From: Pseudomonadota bacterium
GTDB lineage: Bacteria > Pseudomonadota > Alphaproteobacteria > Rhodobacterales > Rhodobacteraceae
DNA: 8,388 nucleotides
NCBI GenBank assembly: GCA_021813645.1
Contig: JAKAJW010000132.1
Coordinates: 1 to 8,388 of the forward strand
Reading direction: 5' to 3'
In this document: positions 1 to 5,676 of the stretch, in pieces
How positions within the stretch are numbered: position 1 is the stretch's first letter
Layout: each line of letters opens with the position of its first letter
Position numbers and translations under genes: made by a program
Notes under the pieces: model-generated
Seen by the model: only the letters and a program-made list of their open reading frames with translations
Databases searched by the model: none
What the model was told of the DNA's origin: nothing

Positions 1-1
1 G

Positions 2-580
2 GCGCCGGAAGCCGCCGAAACGGCCGCCGAGGCGCCTGAAGCCGCCGCCAAGCCGGCCCGCAAGCGCAGCCGTGGCGGGCGCGGCCGCAAGGCCGCCGCC
101 GCGCCGGCGGACGCCGAAGGTGCGGCCGAGGCTCCGGCGGAAGCGCCGGCCGAGGCGGCCCCGGAAGCCGCGCCGGAGCCGGAGGTCAGCGAAGCTGCCG
201 CGCCGGAAGTCGGCGAAGCGGAGGCCGCCGAAGCGGCGCCCGCCAAGAAACCCGCCCGCCGCCGGCGCAGCCCGAAGAAGGCCGCCGCAGAGGCGGAAGC
301 CGCAGAAGCCGCCGCCGTCGTGGAAGCCACCCCTGAAGCGGCCGCCGCCCCGGCTGCAGAACCGGCGCCAGAACCGGTCGTCGAAGCGACGCCCGAGCCA
401 GCGCCGGAGCCGGCTGCCGCCGCGGCGCCGCTCGCCGTTCCGGCGGCTGGCGACGCGGTGACCAGTGGCTCTGCGCTGCAGCCCACGCCCAGCCCGGAGG
501 TGGCCGAGCTTGCCGAGGCGGCAGAGCCCGAAGGCGAGGCGAAGCCGAAGAAACGCGGCTGGTGGTCGCTCGGCCGCTAA
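2..580 (+). CDS. rne: C-terminal part of a large Ala/Glu/Pro-rich protein, probably ribonuclease E (5' end outside window)
   Basis: The open frame runs from the window edge to a TAA and gives 192 residues with no start of its own. It is low-complexity throughout: acidic Ala-Pro-Glu repeats alternate with two compact basic patches, KPARKRSRGGRGRKAA near residues 17-32 and KKPARRRRSPKKAA near 81-94, and it ends in KPKKRGWWSLGR. RNase E of Rhodobacterales carries a long disordered Ala/Glu/Pro-rich tail after the catalytic S1/RNase H-like core. Its Arg-rich patches bind RNA and its short linear motifs bind degradosome partners, and I recall a terminal GWWSLG-like motif in this group. The catalytic part lies outside the window, so the name rests on the tail only. 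Other disordered proteins, such as a translation initiation factor or a histone-like protein, cannot be fully excluded. A GC hairpin follows the stop codon. Confidence 0.62.
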   Translation, partial: APEAAETAAEAPEAAAKPARKRSRGGRGRKAAAAPADAEGAAEAPAEAPAEAAPEAAPEPEVSEAAAPEVGEAEAAEAAPAKKPARRRRSPKKAAAEAEAAEAAAVVEATPEAAAAPAAEPAPEPVVEATPEPAPEPAAAAAPLAVPAAGDAVTSGSALQPTPSPEVAELAEAAEPEGEAKPKKRGWWSLGR

Positions 581-592
581 GCCGGAACTCTT

Positions 593-623
593 GGGGCGGG
601 GCGCCCGCTGCGGCGCCCGCCCC
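593..623 (+). terminator. GC-rich hairpin 3' of the rne-like gene
   Basis: The left arm GGGGCGGGGCGCC (593-605) pairs with GGCGCCCGCCCC (612-623), giving a 12-bp stem with one bulged G and a 6-nt loop. It begins 12 nt after the TAA at 578-580. No T-run follows, so it is either a weak intrinsic terminator or an mRNA 3'-end stabiliser. Stems of this kind without a strong U tract are common in GC-rich alphaproteobacteria. Confidence 0.5.
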
Positions 624-650
624 GATACGCCCTCTGCCGGCGATCCGGTG

Positions 651-1205
651 ATGGTGGCGCTCGTCCGTCCCGACATGCTCTGGCTGCCGGCCTATCGCGC
701 CGCCCTCGCGCAGGGCTGGTCGCCCGACAACCTGCGCCCGGCGGCGGCCGGCGAGTTGCTTGCCGCCAGCGCCGCCGACCCGGCGGATTTCCTCGTCGGG
801 CTCGACGATCCCGCCCCTGAGGGGCGCACCGTCACCCTGCCGGACGGCAGCCGCGTTCCCCGCCTGCCGAGCCTGTCTCGCTGGATCATCGCCGATGGCT
901 TCGTCGGCCAGATCTCGCTGCGCTGGCAGCCCGGCGGCGACGCGCTGCCGCCCTATGTGCTCGGCCATATCGGCTATGGCGTCGTGCCCTGGGCGCGCCG
1001 CCGCGGCCATGCCGGCGCGGCGCTCGGCTTGATCCTGCCCGAGGCCCGCGCCCAGGGCTTGACCCGGGTGGAGCTGACGACCGAGCCCGACAACATCGGC
1101 TCGATCCGGGTGATCGAGAAAAACGGCGGCCGTCTCGTCGAGCGCTTCACCCGCGGTCCGCAATACGGCCAGACCCCGGCGCTGCGCTTCGTCATCGCGC
1201 TCTAA
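651..1205 (+). CDS. GNAT-family N-acetyltransferase
   Basis: A protein of 184 residues that should transfer an acetyl group from acetyl-CoA to an amine of unknown substrate. It resembles the COG3981 type of predicted acetyltransferase. Motif A is visible at residues 105-125: beta-4 GHIGYGVVPWARR is followed by the pyrophosphate-binding turn R117-R-G119-H-A121 and a helix. The later segment ELTTEPDNIGSIRVIEKNGGRLVERF (141-166) is the classic 'N-x-x-S-x-x-V-I-E-K-N-G-G' element of this fold. The length is normal for the family. The frame is open further upstream, but the extra residues overlap the rne 3' end and are low-complexity Arg/Pro, so the ATG at 651 was chosen. It has no strong Shine-Dalgarno. 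It stands alone between a hairpin and a 231-bp gap. Substrate unknown. Confidence 0.85.
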   Translation: MVALVRPDMLWLPAYRAALAQGWSPDNLRPAAAGELLAASAADPADFLVGLDDPAPEGRTVTLPDGSRVPRLPSLSRWIIADGFVGQISLRWQPGGDALPPYVLGHIGYGVVPWARRRGHAGAALGLILPEARAQGLTRVELTTEPDNIGSIRVIEKNGGRLVERFTRGPQYGQTPALRFVIAL

Positions 1206-1229
1206 CGGCCGAGCCCGGATCTCGCCCAA

Positions 1230-1284
1230 AATTCGGTCCAACGTCGGTGTGAAATCGGTGCCAAATCGGTGCCAAATCGGTATT
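1230..1284. repeat. Five tandem 11-bp units with TCGGT in exact helical phase
   Basis: TCGGT occurs at 1233, 1244, 1255, 1266 and 1277, each exactly 11 bp from the last. The five units are AATTCGGTCCA, ACGTCGGTGTG, AAATCGGTGCC, AAATCGGTGCC and AAATCGGTATT; units 3 and 4 are identical. A weaker match, TCGCC, lies at 1222 in the same register. The array is in the non-coding gap between the acetyltransferase and ccdA. Direct repeats spaced 11 bp are the geometry used by PhoB/OmpR-family response regulators, so a regulator-binding array is plausible, but slippage of a simple repeat would give the same pattern. The more divergent outer units that keep the TCGGT core favour selection on the core. 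Confidence 0.75.
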
Positions 1285-1366
1285 TGGATTTCGTCGAAGT
1301 TTCCTTGGCTTAGCGGCGGAAGCTCTCGTTCGTTCCGGGGCCGCGGCGCGCCGGCTCAAGATTTCG

Positions 1367-1374
1367 TTAACCAT
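1367..1374 (+). promoter_or_regulatory. Possible CtrA-like half site TTAACCAT
   Basis: The sequence TTAACCAT, inside GTTAACCATGG, lies 62 bp upstream of the ccdA start. TTAA-containing elements of this type are bound by the alphaproteobacterial cell-cycle regulator CtrA. The usual second TTAA at 7-bp spacing is absent, and an 8-mer can occur by chance, so this is only a candidate. No convincing -35/-10 pair was found in the rest of the 1285-1436 stretch. Confidence 0.2.
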
Positions 1375-1436
1375 GGCGCCGGGGCTGCGGCGGCAGGGCG
1401 CGTGACGGCGGGCGCGAAATCGTCTATGCGGGCGGA

Positions 1437-2186
1437 ATGTTCGGCATGACCCTGATCGACGCAGGCCTGCTGCCCGCCATGGCGATCGCCCTGGCGGCGG
1501 GCGTTCTGTCCTTTCTCAGCCCCTGCGTGCTGCCGATCGTGCCGCCCTATCTGGCCTTCATGTCAGGCCTCAGCCTCGCCGATCTGACCGAGGGCCGCCG
1601 CCGCCGCTCGGCCCTGCTGCCGGCGCTGGCCTTTGTGCTGGGCCTGTCCACGGTCTTTCTGTTCCTGGGCTTCACCGCCTCCGCCTTCGGGGCGTTCTTC
1701 CTGAAGAATTCCAATATCTTCGCGACGATCTCCGGGGTCGTCGTGATGGTCTTCGGGGCGCATTTCCTGGGCGTCATCAGCATTCCCTTCCTGAACCGCG
1801 AAGCGCGGCTCGACGCCGGCGACCGCGGCGGCTCCGCCTTCGGCGCCTATATCCTCGGCCTCGCCTTCGCCTTCGGCTGGACCCCCTGCATCGGCCCCCA
1901 ACTGGGCGCCATCCTGGCGCTGGCGGCCGACCAGGCCAGCCTCGCCCGTGGCACCTTCCTGCTGGCGGTCTATGCCGCGGGCCTCGGCCTGCCCTTCCTC
2001 CTCGTCGCGGCCTTCCTGCCGCGGCTCACCGGCACGCTGGGCTGGTTCAAGCGGCATATGGAGCGGATCGAGCGCCTGATGGGCCTGCTGCTCTGGACTA
2101 TCGGCCTGCTGATGCTGACCGGCGGCTTCTCCAGCTTCTCTTATTGGCTCCTGGAAACCTTCCCCGGCCTATCTTCGCTCGGATAA
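1437..2186 (+). CDS. ccdA: CcdA-type cytochrome c biogenesis / thiol-disulfide transmembrane protein
   Basis: A protein of 249 residues with six hydrophobic segments, at about residues 13-33, 62-84, 95-117, 135-160, 172-194 and 213-232. This is the usual layout of the DsbD-transmembrane/CcdA family. The two redox cysteines are in their expected places: C30 in FLSPCVLPIVPPYLAF (first segment) and C151 in GWTPCIGPQLGAIL (fourth segment). Proteins of this family pass electrons from cytoplasmic thioredoxin across the inner membrane to periplasmic thiol proteins, keeping the apocytochrome c haem-binding cysteines reduced. No periplasmic DsbD-like domains are present, so this is the short CcdA form. 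Two ATG codons compete, 1437 and 1446. Only the second has a purine-rich GGCGGA at a usable distance, so translation may begin at 1446. No other cytochrome c maturation gene is nearby. Confidence 0.9.
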   Translation: MFGMTLIDAGLLPAMAIALAAGVLSFLSPCVLPIVPPYLAFMSGLSLADLTEGRRRRSALLPALAFVLGLSTVFLFLGFTASAFGAFFLKNSNIFATISGVVVMVFGAHFLGVISIPFLNREARLDAGDRGGSAFGAYILGLAFAFGWTPCIGPQLGAILALAADQASLARGTFLLAVYAAGLGLPFLLVAAFLPRLTGTLGWFKRHMERIERLMGLLLWTIGLLMLTGGFSSFSYWLLETFPGLSSLG

Positions 2187-2229
2187 CTGCTTAATTCTGC
2201 CCGTTTCTTCCGCGAGTCTGGGCTGATCC

Positions 2230-2235
2230 GGAGGG
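2230..2235 (+). promoter_or_regulatory. Shine-Dalgarno GGAGGG for the alpha/beta hydrolase
   Basis: GGAGG with a 5-nt spacer precedes the ATG at 2240 and fixes that start. The whole gap after ccdA is only 53 bp, shows no hairpin, and has no recognised promoter, so read-through from ccdA is possible. Confidence 0.7.
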
Positions 2236-2239
2236 CGAG

Positions 2240-3454
2240 ATGGACAGCGAGTCGCAGGGCAGAGTGAGGCGCAGGCGGGTGTTTTACATTCCCGGTTACG
2301 ATCCCGTGCCGGCGCGCCGTTATCGCGAGATCTATCGCCGGGAGGGCGCCGAGCAGGCGGCCCATTGTGGCTATTCTCTGGCGCTGACGCCGCGTCCGGC
2401 CGGTCAGGCCTACGGTTGGCGGGTGGCGGCCGAGATCGAGGGCCAGCCGGTCGAGACCGAGGTCGAGGTGCTGGTCTGGTCCGACATCGTGAAGGAGTCG
2501 ATGGCCCAGGGCATCCTGGCCACCTATCTCCAGCTGTTCCGCACCGCTTGGGCCTATATCGGCTCCGGCGCCTTGGCCCGGCTGATGCAACTGCGCAAGG
2601 GACCGGTGATCGCGGCGCTCTATCCGATCGTCATGCTGCTGGCCCAACTCGTCGTCGCGGTGGCGCTTGGCGCCCTGGCGGGTGGGCTCGTCGCGCAGGT
2701 CCTGCCCTGGTGGGCGGGGGCGGTCCTCGGCCTGGCCGTCGCGGCGCTGCTGTTGCGCGGGTTCAAGCGGCTGGATCGTCGGCTCTACGCCTATTACCTG
2801 ATGCACGACTATGCCTTTACCGCCCAGTCCGGTGGGCAGAACCCGCCCGAACTCGAGGCGCGGATGGCTGAGTTCCGCACCGCGATCGAGGCGGCCTTGG
2901 CTTCGGATGTCGACGAGGTGCTGGTGGTCGGCCATTCCTCCGGCGCGCATCTCGCCGTCTCGATCCTCGCCGATGCGATACGCCGTGGCGCGGTTTCGGC
3001 GCGCGGGCCGGCGCTCGGCTTTCTGTCGCTCGGCCATGTGGTGCCGATGGCGAGCTTCCTGCCCGGCGCCTGGCGGCTGCGCAACGATCTGCACTACCTC
3101 GCCGCCCGGCCGGAACTGACCTGGGTCGATGTGACTGCGCCTGGCGACGGCTGTGCCTTCGCGCTGTGCGATCCGGTGGCAGTCAGCGGGGTGGCGCCGA
3201 AGGCGAAGCTTTGGCCGCTGGTGGTCTCGGCGGCCTTCACCCAGACGCTGAGCCGCAAGCGCTGGCGGCAGTTGCGCTGGCGCTTCTTCCGGCTGCATTT
3301 CCAATACCTTCATGCCTTCGACCGGCCCGGCGACTACGACTATTTTCAGATCACCGCCGGCCCGCGAACCCTGGCCTGCCGCTATGCCGGCCGCACCGCC
3401 TCGAAGAGCCGGATCGAGCGCGCGGTTTCCCGCCATACGAGCCGGGCCGCATGA
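2240..3454 (+). CDS. Membrane-anchored alpha/beta-hydrolase-like protein (putative lipase/esterase)
   Basis: A protein of 404 residues. Near the N-terminus, strand VFYIPGYDP (14-22) resembles the oxyanion-hole strand of alpha/beta hydrolases. Residues 223-235, VDEVLVVGHSSGA, form a strand followed by the nucleophile elbow G-H-S-S-G, with S233 as likely nucleophile. The acid and histidine are less clear: D298, D303 or D311 (VTAPGDGCAFALCDP) and H353 or H358 are candidates. Between these parts lie two hydrophobic segments, about 124-152 and 155-173, which form a membrane hairpin with the catalytic parts on one face. No signal peptide is visible, so that face is probably cytoplasmic. It should hydrolyse an ester or thioester of a hydrophobic compound; the substrate is unknown. 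Its stop codon overlaps the P450 start (ATGA), so the two are almost certainly co-translated. I know of no characterised member with this architecture. Confidence 0.8.
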   Translation: MDSESQGRVRRRRVFYIPGYDPVPARRYREIYRREGAEQAAHCGYSLALTPRPAGQAYGWRVAAEIEGQPVETEVEVLVWSDIVKESMAQGILATYLQLFRTAWAYIGSGALARLMQLRKGPVIAALYPIVMLLAQLVVAVALGALAGGLVAQVLPWWAGAVLGLAVAALLLRGFKRLDRRLYAYYLMHDYAFTAQSGGQNPPELEARMAEFRTAIEAALASDVDEVLVVGHSSGAHLAVSILADAIRRGAVSARGPALGFLSLGHVVPMASFLPGAWRLRNDLHYLAARPELTWVDVTAPGDGCAFALCDPVAVSGVAPKAKLWPLVVSAAFTQTLSRKRWRQLRWRFFRLHFQYLHAFDRPGDYDYFQITAGPRTLACRYAGRTASKSRIERAVSRHTSRAA

Positions 3455-4797
3455 TTCCGCCGAAGCCGCAGGCGCGGGCCGATCGAGTCGGGCTCTGGCG
3501 CTATCTGAGACTGTTCCGGGCCGACATCCTTTCGGCCCAGCCGGCGCGGCTGTACCGGGCCTGGATGGCGGAGTTCCGCACCCCTTTCTTCACCAGCTTC
3601 CTGTGTAACGACCCCAAGCTGGTGGCCGAGGTGCTGACCGAGCGGCCGGAGGAGTTTCCGAAATCCGAGCGGGTGGGCGAGGGGCTGCGGCCGCTGCTCG
3701 GCCGCTCGGTCTTCGTCACCAATGGCGAGACCTGGAAGCGCCAGCGGCGGATCATCGATCCGGCCTTCGAAGGCGGGCGGCTGCGCGACACCTTCCCGGC
3801 GATGCTGGCGGCGGCGCAGGCGGCGGTGGCGCGGCTGGCGGAGGGCGCGCAAGAGATCGAGGCGCCGATGAGCCATGCGGCGGCGGATGTGATCTTCCGC
3901 ACGCTGTTCTCGATTCCGATCGAACACGAGCTGGCGACCCAGGTCTTCACCGAATTCCGGGCCTATCAGCGCAGCCAGCCGATCCTGAACCTGGCCGCCT
4001 TCGTGCCCTTGCCGCGTCTGCTGCCGCGCTTCCACCGCCGCGAGACGCGCCGGGCGGCGCGGGCGATCCGGGCGCTGATCGCGCAGTTGACGGCGGACCG
4101 GGCGCAAGAAATCGCGGCGGGCGCGGCGCCCGACGATCTGGCCACCAAGATCATGACCACGGCGGATCCGCAGACCGGTGCGCGCTTCGCCACCGCCGAG
4201 ATGGTCGACCAGGTGGCGATCTTCTTTCTTGCCGGGCATGAGACTTCGGCCTCGGCCTTGGCTTGGTCGCTCTATCTGCTGGCGCGCGCGCCGGAGGTGC
4301 AGGAACGGGTTGCGGCCGAGGCGGCAGAGCTTCCGGAAAACCCGGCTTTCTCGGATATGTCCAAGCTGAAGTTCACGCGCGATGTGTTTCGGGAGGCGCT
4401 GCGGCTCTATCCGCCGGTGCCGATGATGGTGCGCGAGGCGCGCTGCCCGATGCGGTTCCGCGGACGGCGGGTTCCGAAGGGGGCGCAGATCGTCCTCAGC
4501 CCCTGGCATCTGCACCGGCACGTGCGGCTCTGGGTGGAGCCCGACGCCTTCGATCCCGACCGCTGGCAGGGCGAGGCGGCGCGGGTCTCGGCTCGCGAGG
4601 CCTATATTCCCTTCTCCGCCGGGCCGCGGGTCTGCAGCGGGGCGGGCTTCGCGATGGTCGAGGGTGTGCTTCTGCTCGCCCTTCTGGCCCGCGCCTTCCG
4701 CTTCGATCCGGTTGCCGGACGCGAGCCGGTGCCGGTCGCCCATCTGACGGTTCGAGCGCGCGACGGCATCTGGCTGCAGCTCAGCCGGCGCGGCTGA
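3451..4797 (+). CDS. Cytochrome P450 monooxygenase
   Basis: A protein of 448 residues with every P450 signature: W95-x-x-x-R99 in the C-helix (ETWKRQRR), A261-G-H-E-T-S266 in the I-helix for oxygen activation, E315-A-L-R318 in the K-helix, FDPDRW (367-372), and the haem loop F388-S-A-G-P-R-V-C395-S-G with C395 as thiolate ligand. It lacks an N-terminal membrane anchor and any fused ferredoxin or reductase domain, so it is a soluble-type enzyme needing separate redox partners, none of which lie in this window. The sequence style (WKRQRRIIDPAF, HRHVRLWVEPDAFDPDRW) recalls the CYP4/CYP102-like fatty-acid-hydroxylase side of the superfamily; a substrate cannot be assigned. The ATG overlaps the hydrolase stop codon. 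The frame is open upstream to 3166, but that part is a shadow of the hydrolase. Its 3' end overlaps the convergent methyltransferase gene by 17 bp. Confidence 0.95.
   Translation: MIPPKPQARADRVGLWRYLRLFRADILSAQPARLYRAWMAEFRTPFFTSFLCNDPKLVAEVLTERPEEFPKSERVGEGLRPLLGRSVFVTNGETWKRQRRIIDPAFEGGRLRDTFPAMLAAAQAAVARLAEGAQEIEAPMSHAAADVIFRTLFSIPIEHELATQVFTEFRAYQRSQPILNLAAFVPLPRLLPRFHRRETRRAARAIRALIAQLTADRAQEIAAGAAPDDLATKIMTTADPQTGARFATAEMVDQVAIFFLAGHETSASALAWSLYLLARAPEVQERVAAEAAELPENPAFSDMSKLKFTRDVFREALRLYPPVPMMVREARCPMRFRGRRVPKGAQIVLSPWHLHRHVRLWVEPDAFDPDRWQGEAARVSAREAYIPFSAGPRVCSGAGFAMVEGVLLLALLARAFRFDPVAGREPVPVAHLTVRARDGIWLQLSRRG
4781..4797. terminator. Perfect hairpin made by the overlapping 3' ends of two convergent genes
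   Basis: TCAGCCG-GCG-CGGCTGA is a perfect 7-bp stem with a 3-nt loop. Its outer three bases on one side are the TGA of the P450 (4795-4797), and on the other side, read on the minus strand, the TGA of the methyltransferase-like gene (4781-4783). It covers exactly the overlap between the two genes and could act as a short bidirectional terminator. There is no T-run on either side, so any termination would be weak. Confidence 0.4.
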
Positions 4798-5566
4798 AAT
4801 AGGCGCCGAGATAGCCGGTCACCGTGCCGTCGGGGAAGAACGGGATTGCCAGCCGTCGCTGGTCGCGCCAGCCGTCGACGAGACGGTAGCCGAGCGCCGC
4901 CATCTCGGCCAGGAAGCTGTCTTCGTTCTCGATCCGGTAGGGCACCGCCGCGCTGCCGATGTTTTGCACGGTCCAGAAGGTGGCGGCTCCGCGCATCATC
5001 GGACTGCGGCTGACAAAGACATGCGGCGGCAGCCTTTCCAGGCTTTGTAGCGCCTCGGCCAGGCCCGGCCGCAGATATTGCAGCGCGCCGCAGATCAGGA
5101 AGACGTCCGGAGCGCCGGCGAGTTCGGTGGTGAAGCTCAGCCCCGGAAAGTCGCCGGCGGCAAGCATCGCCCGGCCGGCCTCGACCACTTCCGGAACCTC
5201 TCTGATCCGCCAGTCCAGCCCGTCGGGAAAGGGCAGCAGGCTGCGGTAGCTGGCATATTCCTTGGCCAGGCTGCCGCCGGGATTGAGGATGCGCAGGCCG
5301 GGGCGCAGCAGCGGCGCCAGATGCAGGAGCACCGGATAGTCGCGTTCGGCCAGCGGATGGATGGCGACGCCTTCGGGGGCGCGGTAGGTAAGCACGTCCG
5401 TGCGCTTGCGGATCCGGTGCTCGGTCGCGGCGGCGGCCTGGGCCTCCTCCCAGCTGCGATAGACCCCGCGGCAGGCGGCGACATTGTTGGGATAGACCCG
5501 CCAGTAGCGCCAGGCGTCGGCGGTCAGGGGCGTCAAGTTAATGACGGCTTTGATGAAGTCGCGCAT
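4781..5566 (-). CDS. TIGR04325-family putative methyltransferase
   Basis: A protein of 261 residues. It matches the plan of the TIGR04325 family, found in cell-surface and polysaccharide gene sets. An N-terminal GVYRSWEEA (34-42) is followed by the nucleotide-binding turn RILNPGGSLAKEYASY (92-107), WRIREVPEVVEAG (119-131), the strand DVFLICGALQYL (154-165), FVSRSPM (184-190), and TVQNIG...PYRIENEDSFLAEMAALGYRLVDGW (199-233). The family is presumed to use S-adenosylmethionine, but as I recall the turn is usually D-F-G-G-S-L-G. Here it reads N95-P-G-G-S-L-A, so the first-motif acidic residue is missing. The frame is open upstream to 5800, but the ATG at 5566 begins the conserved part; longer starts give Arg/Pro-rich shadow sequence. 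No strong Shine-Dalgarno is visible. The substrate is unknown. Confidence 0.75.
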   Translation of the reverse strand: MRDFIKAVINLTPLTADAWRYWRVYPNNVAACRGVYRSWEEAQAAAATEHRIRKRTDVLTYRAPEGVAIHPLAERDYPVLLHLAPLLRPGLRILNPGGSLAKEYASYRSLLPFPDGLDWRIREVPEVVEAGRAMLAAGDFPGLSFTTELAGAPDVFLICGALQYLRPGLAEALQSLERLPPHVFVSRSPMMRGAATFWTVQNIGSAAVPYRIENEDSFLAEMAALGYRLVDGWRDQRRLAIPFFPDGTVTGYLGAYFSRAG

Positions 5567-5603
5567 GGTGTCGTCCGTATCGGCGGCCCGCCAGGAACCG
5601 GAC

Positions 5604-5629
5604 TGTCGCAGCGCTGCGCGGTTGCGACA
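5604..5629. repeat. Inverted repeat TGTCGCA-N12-TGCGACA upstream of the methyltransferase gene
   Basis: TGTCGCA (5604-5610) and TGCGACA (5623-5629) are perfect 7-bp arms 12 bp apart. They lie 38-63 bp upstream of the ATG at 5566, where an operator for that leftward gene would be expected. The arms could be a dimeric regulator site or a 5'-UTR hairpin. The spacing does not fit FnrL (TTGA-N6-TCAA) or PpsR (TGT-N12-ACA). Confidence 0.4.
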
Positions 5630-5637
5630 AGTGCCAA

Positions 5638-5662
5638 GCGGCGGGACAGTCTTTCCCGCCGC
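5638..5662 (-). terminator. Intrinsic-type terminator of the metF-HAD-methyltransferase operon
   Basis: GCGGCGGGA (5638-5646) and TCCCGCCGC (5654-5662) form a perfect 9-bp stem with a 7-nt loop, 14 nt beyond the TGA of the methyltetrahydrofolate methyltransferase. Read on the minus strand, the stem is followed by TTGGCACTTGT, a weak T-containing tail. It separates that operon from the next leftward gene. With the inverted repeat beside it, it accounts for most of the 110-bp gap 5567-5676. Confidence 0.6.
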
Positions 5663-5676
5663 CCGCGACGATGGCG

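Noticed and set aside
2..580. Repeat or CRISPR-like array in the first 580 bases
   Set aside because: The periodic GCC/GAA/CCG pattern is codon-level Ala-Glu-Pro repetition in one open frame; there are no conserved repeats with unique spacers.
186..1241. Long minus-strand open frame opposite the rne tail and the acetyltransferase
   Set aside because: It is Arg/Pro/Ala-rich with no recognisable domain, covers two real genes and the gap between them, and is explained by high GC content, which removes stop codons in the shadow frames.
2141..3436. Minus-strand open frame of 431 codons opposite the hydrolase
   Set aside because: The composition is Gln/His/Arg-rich antisense noise, while the plus strand has the GHSSG motif, membrane segments and a Shine-Dalgarno.
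3166..3450. N-terminal extension of the P450 by 95 residues
   Set aside because: The region is the hydrolase coding sequence in another frame; P450 length and the ATGA overlap support the start at 3451.
3382..4743. Minus-strand open frame of 453 codons opposite the P450
   Set aside because: The plus strand carries all P450 signatures; the antisense translation has no domain-like pattern.
5604..5629. PpsR (TGT-N12-ACA) or FnrL site
   Set aside because: The outer TGT and ACA are 20 bp apart, not 12, and there is no TTGA-N6-TCAA.
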